A DNA stretch of 48,457 bases from a virus, in the IMG/VR virus record IMGVR_UViG_3300027969_000007, positions 1 to 48,457 of that record, one strand, 5' to 3'. The notes beneath the pieces are model-generated. The model worked only from the letters and a program-made list of their open reading frames with translations, was not told the DNA's origin and searched no databases. Within the stretch, counting starts at the first letter, position 1. Each line of letters opens with the position of its first letter. Both the position numbers and the translations under genes were made by a program. This document shows positions 24,011-34,185 of this stretch, piece by piece.

Positions 24011-26980
24011 TTAACATAAAAGCATACCGCCACCAAAAACATCCATAAATTGTGTAACACCAGAGGACTCTGTGCTTTGGATTGCTGTGAGATAATGAAA
24101 ACCCGCATTGACCTGAGCATTTACGGTCATCGGTCTCCTTGAAAATCCAGCAAAACGGATATCGGAAGTTCCCATTCCGAAAGCTCCTATTGTTGAATCA
24201 ACAGCGTAGTTGCAATTACCCGGTATATTAAGCGTATTTATTATTGCGAACTGCCCACTGGCCGTAAATGTCTCGCCATGAATACCCGTTATAAAGTACA
24301 TTCTTATCACACCTATTCCATTATTCCACTCTCTAGTACCACCATTATAAGTGTGTGATCCAGAGTATATAATTTGAGACATCGACCTTAAAACTTTATT
24401 ATTAAAGTTCCAAACCATTCTGTTTAAAAGGGAGTCTGTAAACTGAATTGAAGCGTTGCTTCTTACTGTTCCTATGTATCTTCGTGTGTTATTGATACTC
24501 TTAACATAAACTCCGTTTAATAAAGACAAATCATTAGCCCTAGTAGTGTCGTTAGTCCACGCAGCACCGTACTCTAGCGTAACTGTAGATCCACTTACAT
24601 AGGCAAATATATCGTAATTTGCATTAGCTGATAGACCTGAAGTAGTTAATGATAATTGGGAAAAACTATAAGATCCCCAACTTGTTCCACTGTAGAGGCT
24701 AATAACATTTCCATTGTATGGCGTAAAGTAAAGAGTTGTTTTCGATGTCTGATCTGTAGTGGAAACAGGAACGCCACTTTCGAGCGTCAATCTCCCAGAC
24801 GAAAATATTCCTTGTGTTTCCCAAGTTGGTGCTGATGTTCCGTTTGATCTTAAAAGTTGACCCGCTGTTCCCGCTGCAAGAAAACTTGTTGCACCAGATC
24901 CAGTATTGTAAGGAATTTGCCCTGCACCACCGCCAGCAAGATTAGTTGCAGTTGATGCTGTTCCAGTCAATGCTGCTGTAATTGTACCAGCGGAAAAATT
25001 TCCAGAAGCATCCCTTTGAACCACATAAGAAGCAGTATTTGCACTTGCTGCGTTAATACCAATCGTACCTGTTGAAGTTATCGTTCCACCAGTAATTGGT
25101 GATGTGGTTGCAATTGATGTTACTGTTCCAGAAGCCGAAGAAGTACCAGCACCTATTGCAGTTCTAAAGGTTGCAGCATCTAAAGCAGAAGCAGTATTAT
25201 CAGCGTTAAATCTAGGAAATGTAATTGCAGTAGGATTAGTAAGAGTAAACAAGTTTGCACCAACAGTAGTTGCACCTAAACTTGTTCTTCCTGTTGCTGC
25301 TACAAGGTTAGTAGATCCACCATCCCATTGCAATCTTTGAGTGTATGCCGAATCCCAGTTTGTTTGAGAAGATGTTGTTGGGATTGAATAACCTGAAGTT
25401 AATGTTACTGCTAAAGTTCCTGTTGTGGTAACAGGTGTACCGCTTACCGATAACCCTGTTGGAACAGTCATTGCGACAGAAGTAACAGTTCCCATTGCTT
25501 TATAATCTGAAATAAGAACAGGGTTTTTACTGGAATCGCCTATCCATACTTTCTTATCGACAATATTTGCAGCTAGTTCGCCTTCTAAAAGCGAAACAGG
25601 GGAAGCAGAAGTTGTGCTGTTTCTTTTAATTCTTATGGTGTTTGTAGGAGTCGTATAGGTAAATAAAGTGTTAGCAACATTAGTTCCAATAGAAGTGGTA
25701 ACTAAAACGCTTGCAGTACCTACAGTTCCAGAGGGTGTAGTAGCAGTAATAGTGGTTGAATTTACAACTGTTACGCTAGTTGCTGCAACACCCCCAATTG
25801 TAACACCTGTTGCTCCTGTTAAATTAGCACCTGTGATTGTTACGCTAGTTCCCCCTTTTGCTGTTCCAGTAGACGGAGAAACGCTAGACACAGTAGGAGG
25901 TGACGAACCTGTGTACTCAAACGCACCAATTGTGGGTGTAGATGCTGATCTTGCTGTACCTCTTTGATCTAGTCCACTCACAGGTGATGCGTTAGTTGCT
26001 GCTGCATTACCAGCACCAATCGCTGAACTCCCTGCGGGAATCGCCATTGTTAAAGTTGTGCCACCATTGTTAGCCAGCGAGCCAAGTGTGCCTAATGATG
26101 CAGCAGATACATCGCCAGACCAGTTGTAAGCACTACCCACAATGTTAGCCACTTTAGCCACTGGAATACTTGAACTGTTGTATCCACCTACATCTGCATA
26201 AACTCCAGTATTACCAGAAATAATTGAATTTTTAATTGTTAGTGAGCAATACTCACTATGATAAATTCCACCCCCAGCAGGGCGAAGACCAGAGGGGTCG
26301 GTTGCAGTATTACCAGAAATAGTGCTTGACAAAATAGCAGACGACACGGATCCGCCTGTGCTTATAGCCCCAGATTTAAGTCCAGTATTTCCATTAAATG
26401 TGCAGTTATAAATTGTAAAGGAAATATTACCGCTATAAGCCGTACCAGTGTTTCCAGAAAATGTGCAATTACCAACAGTTGCAGTGCTTGATCCAGTTGC
26501 CCAAATCCCACTACCACCTGACAATGCTGTATTAGATGCAAATGTGCAATTAGTTACTGAAAATTGGCCTCCAGAATAAATTGCTCCACCTACATTTGTT
26601 GCATAACATCCATTAAATGTGCAATTACTAACTGTGAGTGTAGATCCTGAGTTAAAAATACCAGCACCAATAGTTGCAGGATATGTTCCTGTTGCTCGAC
26701 CATTAGCAATTGTTAATCCACTTATAGAAAAAGTTAAGCTAGCATTAAGATTAAACACCCTATAAAGATTATTTCCGCTAATAGTTAAAGAGCTTAATCC
26801 AGGCCCTGTGATCGTCATGCTTTTGGTAAGTGCTGGCAATGCTGATGCAAGTGTAATCGTACCTGTTAGTCCAGTAAAAGTAATCGTGTGACTACCAGTT
26901 AATGCGTTAAGGTCTGTAATCGCTTGTCTAAGCGTTCCAGCACCCGAATCGGCAGTAGAAGTTACATTGATCGTTGCCAC
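24011..26980 (-). CDS. Large tail fibre protein with beta-helix and IPT/TIG domain, 989 aa
   Basis: GTG start at 26980 with GGAGGTACA upstream; it overlaps the previous stop (TAGTG). Order of parts: a right-handed parallel beta-helix of the outer-membrane 'anchor Q' kind (TSTADSGAGTLRQAI..., repeated TVSNCTF/TVGNCTF rungs, to about 360); an IPT/TIG Ig-like domain (PPTVSSVSPSTGTAKGGTSVTITG, about 361-440); an IRIKRNS...GELAANIVDKKVWIGD fibre head motif (about 447-490) also seen at the start of the next fibre; then Gly/Ser/Thr-rich fibre repeats and a C-terminal domain. Likely binds the host surface. Confidence 0.8.
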   Translation of the reverse strand: MATINVTSTADSGAGTLRQAITDLNALTGSHTITFTGLTGTITLASALPALTKSMTITGPGLSSLTISGNNLYRVFNLNASLTFSISGLTIANGRATGTYPATIGAGIFNSGSTLTVSNCTFNGCYATNVGGAIYSGGQFSVTNCTFASNTALSGGSGIWATGSSTATVGNCTFSGNTGTAYSGNISFTIYNCTFNGNTGLKSGAISTGGSVSSAILSSTISGNTATDPSGLRPAGGGIYHSEYCSLTIKNSIISGNTGVYADVGGYNSSSIPVAKVANIVGSAYNWSGDVSAASLGTLGSLANNGGTTLTMAIPAGSSAIGAGNAAATNASPVSGLDQRGTARSASTPTIGAFEYTGSSPPTVSSVSPSTGTAKGGTSVTITGANLTGATGVTIGGVAATSVTVVNSTTITATTPSGTVGTASVLVTTSIGTNVANTLFTYTTPTNTIRIKRNSTTSASPVSLLEGELAANIVDKKVWIGDSSKNPVLISDYKAMGTVTSVAMTVPTGLSVSGTPVTTTGTLAVTLTSGYSIPTTSSQTNWDSAYTQRLQWDGGSTNLVAATGRTSLGATTVGANLFTLTNPTAITFPRFNADNTASALDAATFRTAIGAGTSSASGTVTSIATTSPITGGTITSTGTIGINAASANTASYVVQRDASGNFSAGTITAALTGTASTATNLAGGGAGQIPYNTGSGATSFLAAGTAGQLLRSNGTSAPTWETQGIFSSGRLTLESGVPVSTTDQTSKTTLYFTPYNGNVISLYSGTSWGSYSFSQLSLTTSGLSANANYDIFAYVSGSTVTLEYGAAWTNDTTRANDLSLLNGVYVKSINNTRRYIGTVRSNASIQFTDSLLNRMVWNFNNKVLRSMSQIIYSGSHTYNGGTREWNNGIGVIRMYFITGIHGETFTASGQFAIINTLNIPGNCNYAVDSTIGAFGMGTSDIRFAGFSRRPMTVNAQVNAGFHYLTAIQSTESSGVTQFMDVFGGGMLLC

Positions 26981-27999
26981 TAAAATGTACCTCCGTTGAT
27001 GTCAACTCCATCTAACGAAGTAGCTGATAAAACAGTAGTTCCATTAATCTTAAGTGCCTTCCCACTAGCTAAATTAAGATGCTCAGAAAAATCCCAAGAA
27101 GTTGTAGCAGAAGTATACAAAATCGTATGGTCAACAACTGACTTCAAAGTTATACCACCCTGATCGCAGGTGCTTTCGCTTGGTGTAGCAACCTTCCCAA
27201 GCTCAATGTTCTTATCTGAGACAGTTAAAGTAGTAGATGAAATTGTTGTTATGCTACCTTGAACTTCCAAAGTTCCAGTAACCGTAACATTTCCAGAAAC
27301 TGTTCCACCAGATGTAGACAAATAACTGAGTGCTGGAATATCAGCAGCAACTAATGCACGAAAAGTTGGTGTTGATGCAGCACCAGTTGTTGGGCCTGAC
27401 CATACATAATTTGCAGTTTGCGTTGCTAATGAAAGAGCAAGCGTACCGCTCGTTGTAACAGGAGATCCAGAAACAGAAAGAATTGAAGTCGGAACTGTTG
27501 CTGCAACCGAAGTTACTGTTCCTGTTCCGTATGCAGTAGTGTCTAATGACCATGTATTTGCAGCGGTCTTTTTAAGAAGTCCAGTAGTTCCAGCAATTGC
27601 AGCGATAGCATCAAGATCAGCATCCCAAGCTTGTACATTAGTTCCGATTGCTAAACCTAAAGCGGTTCTTGCATCTGAAGCATTTGCACTACCTGTACCA
27701 CCCCTATTAACAGGCAATTCAAATCCACTAGGGAAAGTAACAGAAGTATTTGTAAAACTTACTGTGCTAGAAAATGTTTTTGCACCAGAAATAGTTTGTG
27801 TAGTTCCAAGTGTTACAAATCCACCTGTTCCAGCAATCGCAGTAATAGAAGAAGCAACACCAGATCCAGCATCACCATAACCATAGTAAAGCGTATTGTC
27901 ATTTTCGTTATACAATAGCTCCCCATTGTATGCGGTTATACCGCTTACACCCGCTGCACCTGACGAACTTCTGCGTTTGATTCTAATCGTATTAGCCAT
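26980..27999 (-). CDS. Tail fibre protein, 339 aa
   Basis: The N-terminus MANTIRIKRRSSSGAAGVSG...NGELLYNENDNTLYYGYG is the beta-rich head domain found in many phage fibres (major tropism determinant/hyaluronidase-like N-terminal type), and recurs inside the 989-aa fibre. The rest holds typical fibre strings (NRGGTGSANASDARTALGL, LSVSGSPVTTSGTLALSLA). It ends abruptly with GGTF at TAGTG, translationally coupled to the 989-aa gene, so the two may assemble together. Confidence 0.75.
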   Translation of the reverse strand: MANTIRIKRRSSSGAAGVSGITAYNGELLYNENDNTLYYGYGDAGSGVASSITAIAGTGGFVTLGTTQTISGAKTFSSTVSFTNTSVTFPSGFELPVNRGGTGSANASDARTALGLAIGTNVQAWDADLDAIAAIAGTTGLLKKTAANTWSLDTTAYGTGTVTSVAATVPTSILSVSGSPVTTSGTLALSLATQTANYVWSGPTTGAASTPTFRALVAADIPALSYLSTSGGTVSGNVTVTGTLEVQGSITTISSTTLTVSDKNIELGKVATPSESTCDQGGITLKSVVDHTILYTSATTSWDFSEHLNLASGKALKINGTTVLSATSLDGVDINGGTF

Positions 28000-28009
28000 T
28001 TAAAAACTC

Positions 28010-28495
28010 CTAAAAAGAACCGCCATCGACCATGTTTTGGTTAACAAATTTACTCGTTCCTAATGACCATTTGATAATATCGTCATTAGCTACGCTCGTA
28101 ATAGCCACATCTGAAAGGCCAGCTAGGGTTCCAGAACCACTAGTTCCATTTGCTGCTGCTGTAACTCTTCCCCTGCTATCTACAGTTATATTTGCTGCCG
28201 TATAACTTCCAGAAGTAACACCAGTCGTAGAAAGACTTAAATCAATTGTTCCTGAGTCAGTTATAGGGGAACCAGAAACTTCTAAATCTTCGTTATCTGA
28301 TGTCACCGCAACATAAGTGACTCTTTCAAATGCTCCAGAAGTTGTTTCGTATCTAAAAACAGCAACAGCATTTTCTTTAGTAACAACAACTCTAGAAACA
28401 GGATCACTAGCAGTTACAGCAATTCTTGATTGATTTACCGAAACCTTAAATGGATCTTCTTGGACAACAACTTTTGCGAAAATCGGTGATGGCAT
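28010..28495 (-). CDS. Fibre/baseplate-type protein, 161 aa, paralogous to 22801-23490 N-terminus
   Basis: Starts MPSPIFAKVVVQEDPFKVSV with AGGAGC upstream. The first 55 residues match the N-terminal domain of the 229-aa protein at 22801. It ends like the 339-aa fibre (NMVDGGSF beside DINGGTF), pointing to shared module boundaries. Beta-rich; probable fibre or connector. Confidence 0.65.
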   Translation of the reverse strand: MPSPIFAKVVVQEDPFKVSVNQSRIAVTASDPVSRVVVTKENAVAVFRYETTSGAFERVTYVAVTSDNEDLEVSGSPITDSGTIDLSLSTTGVTSGSYTAANITVDSRGRVTAAANGTSGSGTLAGLSDVAITSVANDDIIKWSLGTSKFVNQNMVDGGSF

Positions 28496-28506
28496 AATTG
28501 CTCCTA

Positions 28507-28854
28507 TTATGCTGGCCTAGTTACTTCTGGACTAACCCTAAAAGAACCTTGAACTAAACGAATAACCTCGACTCCTGTTTGTATCTCAAGATCGTATTTA
28601 TAAGAACCAACAGGCAATGCTGCCGTATCTGCTGCCGTAATTGCCAATGTAAGCGTATTGTCTACAAGGGTTATGCCACTATTTTCGGTTGTCAATTCGA
28701 GGACAACTGTAGCAGATTCAACTGAAGGTCTTGCTTGCATTCTTGCTGTGCTTCCCGAATAATCTGGAAGAGAATCATCAGAATTAACAACCGAAATAAT
28801 TCTTCGGAAAGTTGCACCCTGCTCACAGATCATGTCGTAAGTTCCAGCTAGCAT
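28507..28854 (-). CDS. BppU-like baseplate/fibre N-terminal type protein, 115 aa
   Basis: The product has the pattern of small baseplate proteins and N-domains: EQGATFRRIISV, STARMQARPS, GITLVDNTLTLAITA, SYKYDLEIQTG and VIRLVQGSFRVSPEVTR. Such proteins attach receptor-binding parts to the baseplate. AAGGAG precedes the ATG. It lies between the 436-aa structural gene and the fibre genes. Confidence 0.7.
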   Translation of the reverse strand: MLAGTYDMICEQGATFRRIISVVNSDDSLPDYSGSTARMQARPSVESATVVLELTTENSGITLVDNTLTLAITAADTAALPVGSYKYDLEIQTGVEVIRLVQGSFRVSPEVTRPA

Positions 28855-28863
28855 ATCGACTCC

Positions 28864-30174
28864 TTACTGTTGTGATTCTAGTGCCATTCTATACGGTTTT
28901 CCGTTAAACATCAATTCAAAAGGGTACGAACCATAGATAGGTTTTTTCTTTAAATTATTAGGGGTTACTGGCGTTGTAACATCAGCGGAAACAACAGGAT
29001 AATACCTCTTATTTACCTGTGTTTGAGCCAAATTGTGACCAGCATTTATATAACTTAGATTATTTGGATTAATTACACCTTGGGGTTTATGAACACCAGC
29101 AACATTTGGGTATAAATAACCATTAGTTGCATAAGAATAAACAGGTATGTAAAGGAAATTAAAAGTTATATCTGTGTACAAAACTTCGTTTATTTTTGGA
29201 AGATCCTTTACTTTATCAAGCGAATAATCAAAAATCTCAAACTGGTTTTTGCATTTCTGGGTATTAGTAAATCCAGTAAAAAGAAGTTCTCCTGGAGCAT
29301 AACCAAAAAACCAGTTTTGATTAACTCTACCTAAAGCTTGAAATATATTAGTTGATTCGTCTTTATTAGGATCAACAAAAGCATAAGGAACTATATTCCA
29401 TACCATTTTTAAAACAACTTTTGGAATCAATGTTTTTCCAAAAAACCCTGGTATTGATTGCTTTTGAACTTCAGCAACATCTGATTCAAAAGTAAAAGCA
29501 CCACCCTTCATTGTTAAAAATTCAGCAGATGTTTCAGTTGTATATGTGACAAATCTCATATATTCACGATAAGGGTTTCCTGTGATATTAACTTGTTCGC
29601 CTTTATCGTTATAATATTTTGCCCACAATCCGCTAATTTTATAGTTGTCAACATCTGTTTCTGCCAACTTATCCATAGTCTCATCGTTTACAGCTAAATA
29701 GTTTTTTGCTGCAAATTCAACTGTAACTTCGTATTTGTCGTAAACAAGATAACTGGGTTGTATTACTTGCCAAGAAATTCCACCAAAGGTTTCTCCTATT
29801 AACAAATCAGAATTAGGGTCTTCTGGCACTTTTCTAACTATACCAATACCTTTAATGCTTGTTATTTTATCAGCATAAAGCCAACGGAATTGCGGGTGAG
29901 TCATTGGTGCCCAGCGGTTTAAAGACCCATTGGTGATGTTGCCAGCAGCATCTTTGTCTAATTCTACATACCCTAAAACTTGTTGACAAAAAGCTACAAG
30001 TGGATTTGTTGCATCAATAGGGTTTTGTCCTGGCCCAGATACAATATAGACCATCGTAGCTCTAGAATCACCATCTAGAGATATTGATGCAGAATTAGGA
30101 GAAGAACCAGCAATTCTTTCTGCAAGCTCTCCTGTCTGCCACCAAGTTTCATGTCCAATTGGAATTATCGGCAT
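28864..30174 (-). CDS. Tail structural protein, 436 aa
   Basis: MPIIPIGHETWWQTGELAERI... is a soluble beta-rich protein with no clear match. Its position directly after the tape-measure gene and before the baseplate/fibre genes is that of a distal tail or tail-hub protein, but its size and sequence do not allow a firm choice. GAGGAT lies before the ATG. Confidence 0.65.
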   Translation of the reverse strand: MPIIPIGHETWWQTGELAERIAGSSPNSASISLDGDSRATMVYIVSGPGQNPIDATNPLVAFCQQVLGYVELDKDAAGNITNGSLNRWAPMTHPQFRWLYADKITSIKGIGIVRKVPEDPNSDLLIGETFGGISWQVIQPSYLVYDKYEVTVEFAAKNYLAVNDETMDKLAETDVDNYKISGLWAKYYNDKGEQVNITGNPYREYMRFVTYTTETSAEFLTMKGGAFTFESDVAEVQKQSIPGFFGKTLIPKVVLKMVWNIVPYAFVDPNKDESTNIFQALGRVNQNWFFGYAPGELLFTGFTNTQKCKNQFEIFDYSLDKVKDLPKINEVLYTDITFNFLYIPVYSYATNGYLYPNVAGVHKPQGVINPNNLSYINAGHNLAQTQVNKRYYPVVSADVTTPVTPNNLKKKPIYGSYPFELMFNGKPYRMALESQQ

Positions 30175-30186
30175 CTTAAATCCTCG

Positions 30187-33100
30187 TTATACTGGAGCCA
30201 TTAAGTTTTTTTCTATTTTTCTAAGAGGGTTATTTCCACCAACAATTGGAGGGCCACCTTTGTTGTCAGCATTGGCAGCTATAACCCCTGCTTTAACAGC
30301 ATCTGCAAGATTCTGTTTTCCCAATCCCTTTGCAATTTCTGCCAAAGATTCTTCTTGGCTTTTAGCACCTGTTGCTGCCATCAAAGCTTGCTTTCTAATT
30401 TCATCGCCAACTCCAGATATAGAGGTTGATTGTGCCTCTCTTACAGAAGCACCTACTGATGATCCTTTTTTCATTCCAACGCCTGTCACATCACCTGGCT
30501 TATATCTAGTGTTATCTTTCATCTTGTAATTAGGGTCTGTAAATTTACCAATTATGTTTTCACCACCTTCTTTTATTTTTGCAAGTCCACGATCTCTTTG
30601 GTCTTCGCCTTTCTTTTGAAGGTCTTCACCACTCTTTACAATAGACTTACCACCAGCAGCAACAGATGTTCCAGCATCGGTTAATATAGCACCAAGAGTT
30701 CCCATACCTGGTATATAAGAAACAAGTTTACCTACACCTTGTATTAACATCCCAAAACCTTGAACAAGGTATCCAGCTAGCTGCAAAATGACTCCCATAC
30801 CACTCATAAACAAGCCTAACACTCCAACTATAGCACCAACAAGCATTTTTACCATTTGACCTAAAACTTCAAATCCGTCACGCATAAATTTTGTAATTGG
30901 AATACCCCCTAAAAAACTGTCCAAAAGTTGAGTGAATGACTCTACAACTTCAGATACGAGTTGTATTACTGGATCAAGCATGATTCCAAAACCTTCAACA
31001 GCAACACCAATTATTTCAAATGCTGGAGCTAAAAACTGTGCAATAACTGATTCTAATTCTATCAATGGCATTGCCAAAGTTTTAAAAGCACTAACTAATG
31101 GATTTATTGCTGGCATCAGCATTTTCATAGTAAAATCAAGCCCATCACCCATATAGCGAAGAACCGGCAAAAGAGCTTGAACTGCTGGAACTAAAGCTCT
31201 ACCTATAGCACCCTGCAAATCATTCATTGCAAGGTTGACTTGCTCCATAACTGCTGGATTGTTTTTAGCAACAAAACTTCCAAACATAGCTATGGCATCA
31301 GATGCTGCTTTAACACTACCAGTAAGCATTGAGAACGCAGCACCAACTGGCCCAAGAGCTAACGAAGCTAAACCTCCAACCAAACCACCACCACCCCCTG
31401 GAGTTCCACCAGCAAAGTATCCAACCTTTCCACCAGAAGACTTGTTCATTGCATCAATAACTTTTTTATTCTCAGGTTTTTTAGCAGCAGATGCCTTTAC
31501 TACTTCTTCTCCTTTAGTAAGCATAGCGGGAACAGTATCGGTTCCCTTTGGCTTAAAAATAGAACTAAAATCACCTTCGTCATTGTTAAGAAGAGATTTC
31601 TTCTTCTTTTTCTTTCCACTTAATACGCTTCCTATACCTTCAAATATTCCACCAACATTGCTATTTGATTTAGTTCCTTTATCAAAGTATCCAACTGTAC
31701 CACCAGAAGATAATGTTTGTGGTTTTGAAGTTTCAGCATTCTTGTTAACAGAAGCAAATCCAAACATTGACTTGACAGTATCTAATATTGGGCTTTTGTC
31801 AGAAAAAGATTGATTGATTCCAGAAATCGCTGTAGCAATAACATTTTCTACAGATTTTCCCATTTTTCCAAACATACTTTCAAACAAGCTACTGAAATTG
31901 CTAACACCTTGCCTTATAGAAGCATCTTCCGCTTTAATTTGATTTTCTCTGTCTTCTCTTCGTTTTTTAGCATCGTAATCTTCTTCACCTTCTTGAGTTG
32001 GGCCAGTAGGTTGAGTTGGGCCAGTAAAATTCTCTGCAACAGACTGGTCTTTTACTTGATCCATAACTTCGATAAGTCTTGACATACTTGATGTTGCAAA
32101 ATTAAGAACATCTGAAAAACCAGCAATATTTGTATCGCCAGAATGAATACCTTCCATTAACAAACCGAATGATATTGATAAATCTGTTGCTTCTTTAGAA
32201 AGTTGATCTACAAAAGGATTAGAAACTGGGCCAAATTTTCCAGAAGAAGTTCCCGCTTTTTTATTTAAAATATTTCTAAATGTATCGCCAATGATGTTTG
32301 CAGCATCTTGAGAACCTTCTAAAATACCTTCTGCTATATCGCTTTCAAGACCAGCAGCATTTGTAAGGTTAAGTACCGAACCAATCAAAGCTTTTATAGA
32401 GCTTTCAGCAAGTTTATTAGAATTAGATAGGTCAACCACACTTTCATTAAAACCTGGATCTATTTCAATATTATTGAACATATTTCCAAGATCGTTAAAC
32501 AACTGTTCAAACTCATTAACATCTGGGGGAACCAAACTATCGAGTGCATCTTTTGCTTGTTGAAAAGTTGTTCTTGGATCTAATGCAGCTTGCATTTCTA
32601 AACTTAAAACTTGTGCCTGATCCGTTGCGTCACCAAGCATCGAATTTATATCATTCATTAAAGAAGAAATATCTGCTTGATTAGCACGATACTTATCTGT
32701 TTGAACTGTTATTTCGTCAAATACATTTTTCCAAGCACTAGAAGCATCAGAAGCACCAATGATAAATGATTTTGGAAGATCAACCCCTGGCCCTGCTGGT
32801 TTGCTTGCAGTTGCCAAAGCTCCCATATCCATATTAAATGGCTTTTCTTTTTTTCCCTTTTTCCCGCTGGTACGCATTCCAGCCATCTGCTCTTTTGTTA
32901 CAGCAAATACTTCTCCAAAACCATTTCCAACATTTTTGAAAACATCTTCTATAGATTGCTGTTGAGTATCAGCATCAGTTTTTTTTCTTCTAGTAGTTTT
33001 TGCTTCGTTTGCACTTTCTATCTGACTCTGAAGCTTTTTTGCATTAAAGATCGCTCTTTCTTGTGCGGTCTTGATGTTAAGTGCCTTGGTTTCTGCTTTT

Positions 33101-33399
33101 GCTTTTTTATCGTCTTCTTTTTGTTTTGCAACCGCTGGATCTTGTGCGGAAGGGGATCTTCCCTGAGATGCTCTAGGTGCTGCACTAGAACTAACTGGGG
33201 CAGAATTGTTTGCGGAAGATTTTAAAGAATTGATAGATTCTATTAAAGACGATTTTAAGCCATCAATAGCTTTTGAAAGAAGTCCTATACTATCAGAAAA
33301 TTCAGAAGAACCTAACTTGACATTTGCTGCGATATTCTCAACAGCTTTGACCATATCGGAAGTAAATTCTGACTCTGATTGCAATGGAATATCTGGCAT
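30187..33399 (-). CDS. Tail tape measure protein
   Basis: The 1070-aa product is the longest here, with long helical N-terminal parts, two Gly-rich SSGGTVGYFDKGT/SSGGKVGYFAGGT segments around TDTVPAMLTKGEEVVKASAAKKP (a common tape-measure motif), and hydrophobic spans (LVGGLASLALGPVGAAFSML; MLVGAIVGVLGLFMSGMGVIL). It sets tail length and enters the host membrane. The ATG at 33399 overlaps the stop of the chaperone frame (TAATG) and has AAGGAAAATAT before it; an in-frame GAG-to-TTG extension to 33438 is less likely. Confidence 0.9.
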   Translation of the reverse strand: MPDIPLQSESEFTSDMVKAVENIAANVKLGSSEFSDSIGLLSKAIDGLKSSLIESINSLKSSANNSAPVSSSAAPRASQGRSPSAQDPAVAKQKEDDKKAKAETKALNIKTAQERAIFNAKKLQSQIESANEAKTTRRKKTDADTQQQSIEDVFKNVGNGFGEVFAVTKEQMAGMRTSGKKGKKEKPFNMDMGALATASKPAGPGVDLPKSFIIGASDASSAWKNVFDEITVQTDKYRANQADISSLMNDINSMLGDATDQAQVLSLEMQAALDPRTTFQQAKDALDSLVPPDVNEFEQLFNDLGNMFNNIEIDPGFNESVVDLSNSNKLAESSIKALIGSVLNLTNAAGLESDIAEGILEGSQDAANIIGDTFRNILNKKAGTSSGKFGPVSNPFVDQLSKEATDLSISFGLLMEGIHSGDTNIAGFSDVLNFATSSMSRLIEVMDQVKDQSVAENFTGPTQPTGPTQEGEEDYDAKKRREDRENQIKAEDASIRQGVSNFSSLFESMFGKMGKSVENVIATAISGINQSFSDKSPILDTVKSMFGFASVNKNAETSKPQTLSSGGTVGYFDKGTKSNSNVGGIFEGIGSVLSGKKKKKKSLLNNDEGDFSSIFKPKGTDTVPAMLTKGEEVVKASAAKKPENKKVIDAMNKSSGGKVGYFAGGTPGGGGGLVGGLASLALGPVGAAFSMLTGSVKAASDAIAMFGSFVAKNNPAVMEQVNLAMNDLQGAIGRALVPAVQALLPVLRYMGDGLDFTMKMLMPAINPLVSAFKTLAMPLIELESVIAQFLAPAFEIIGVAVEGFGIMLDPVIQLVSEVVESFTQLLDSFLGGIPITKFMRDGFEVLGQMVKMLVGAIVGVLGLFMSGMGVILQLAGYLVQGFGMLIQGVGKLVSYIPGMGTLGAILTDAGTSVAAGGKSIVKSGEDLQKKGEDQRDRGLAKIKEGGENIIGKFTDPNYKMKDNTRYKPGDVTGVGMKKGSSVGASVREAQSTSISGVGDEIRKQALMAATGAKSQEESLAEIAKGLGKQNLADAVKAGVIAANADNKGGPPIVGGNNPLRKIEKNLMAPV

Positions 33400-34165
33400 T
33401 ATATTTTCCTTGGAACTTCGCCATACTTTTGCTTCCAAGATTCAATCATCTGATTACTACTAGCACCCATCATAGAACCCATTTTCATAAAACTATTAAA
33501 TCTATTCAACATTAATTCTTGATGACTTATTGGTTTTCTCCTTTTATTCCATTCATGACTTTCGTCAGGTATGGCTAAAGGAACTCCCTTGTCATCTCTT
33601 GGTCTGTAATACAATTCAACAATCTGCTTATCCGTCAAACGCTCTATTTCCCAAGGGCGAAGAAGATAAGGCTTGTCCATTAAATTGACATAATAGTTTT
33701 TTAAGTTAGGTGGAGGTATTGGCTCGTTTGTCGATTCACCAGTTACCCCCTCTTTGCGTTTGGGAAACTCTTCTCCCTGACTATCTCCATTACAGCTTCA
33801 AATCTTTCCTTCTCAGACATCATCAGAGATTGGATTTCATTCTCTGGTGAGTTAAATAGTGCTGCTGCTAATGCAATTGCACCAGCGGGAGTAGACATTG
33901 ATGCTATAGATAGATCGCTACCAAAAGAATATGCTCCAGAAGCAATATCTCTTGTTACAGAAGATATCGCTTCACGGAATTCAACAGGTTCAAGATAATT
34001 TTTGAGAGAAAATACAGCATCAAGTGCCTTCTTTTCCATCCTCTTCTCGAAGTCTGCTTTAACTTTTTGAGTAATGAGTCCAGCGGTATATTTCTTACCA
34101 TTGAAATCAATCGTCAAAGAACCTTCACCCTCTGTGTTAAGCAGATTGTTTACTGTATCTGACAT
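33399..34165 (-). CDS. Tail assembly chaperone, frameshifted long form (gpGT-like)
   Basis: The gpG-like frame ends AAG AGG GGG TAA at 33743. In the -1 frame the sequence stays open from that point (VTGESTNEPIPPPNLKNYYVNL) straight into MDKPYLLRPWEIERLTDKQIVELYYRPRD and stops at 33399. A -1 slip of the Gly codon on the G5 run (33750-33746), with the stop codon in the A site, would give a 255-aa protein. The ATG at 33680 has no ribosome site, which supports expression by frameshift. Long and short chaperones of this kind guide tail-tube assembly around the tape measure in siphoviruses. Confidence 0.75.
33743..34165 (-). CDS. Tail assembly chaperone, short form (gpG-like)
   Basis: The 140-aa product starts MSDTVNNLLNTEGEGSLTIDFNGKKY and is a small alpha/beta-then-helical protein. 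It lies between tail-tube and tape-measure genes, the invariant place of gpG-like chaperones, and carries a slippery G5 sequence at its stop codon. Helical content (STPAGAIALAAALFNSP, EKERFEAVMEIVREK) agrees with the family. Confidence 0.75.
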   Translation of the reverse strand: MSDTVNNLLNTEGEGSLTIDFNGKKYTAGLITQKVKADFEKRMEKKALDAVFSLKNYLEPVEFREAISSVTRDIASGAYSFGSDLSIASMSTPAGAIALAAALFNSPENEIQSLMMSEKERFEAVMEIVREKSFPNAKRG

Positions 34166-34185
34166 ATGCTTCCTTTCAAAAACTT

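Noticed and set aside
25104-25967. Plus-strand ORFs of 78-99 codons with Val/Ala-rich products opposite the large fibre gene
   Set aside because: They mirror Thr/Gly/Ser-rich fibre repeats on the coding strand and have no start signals.
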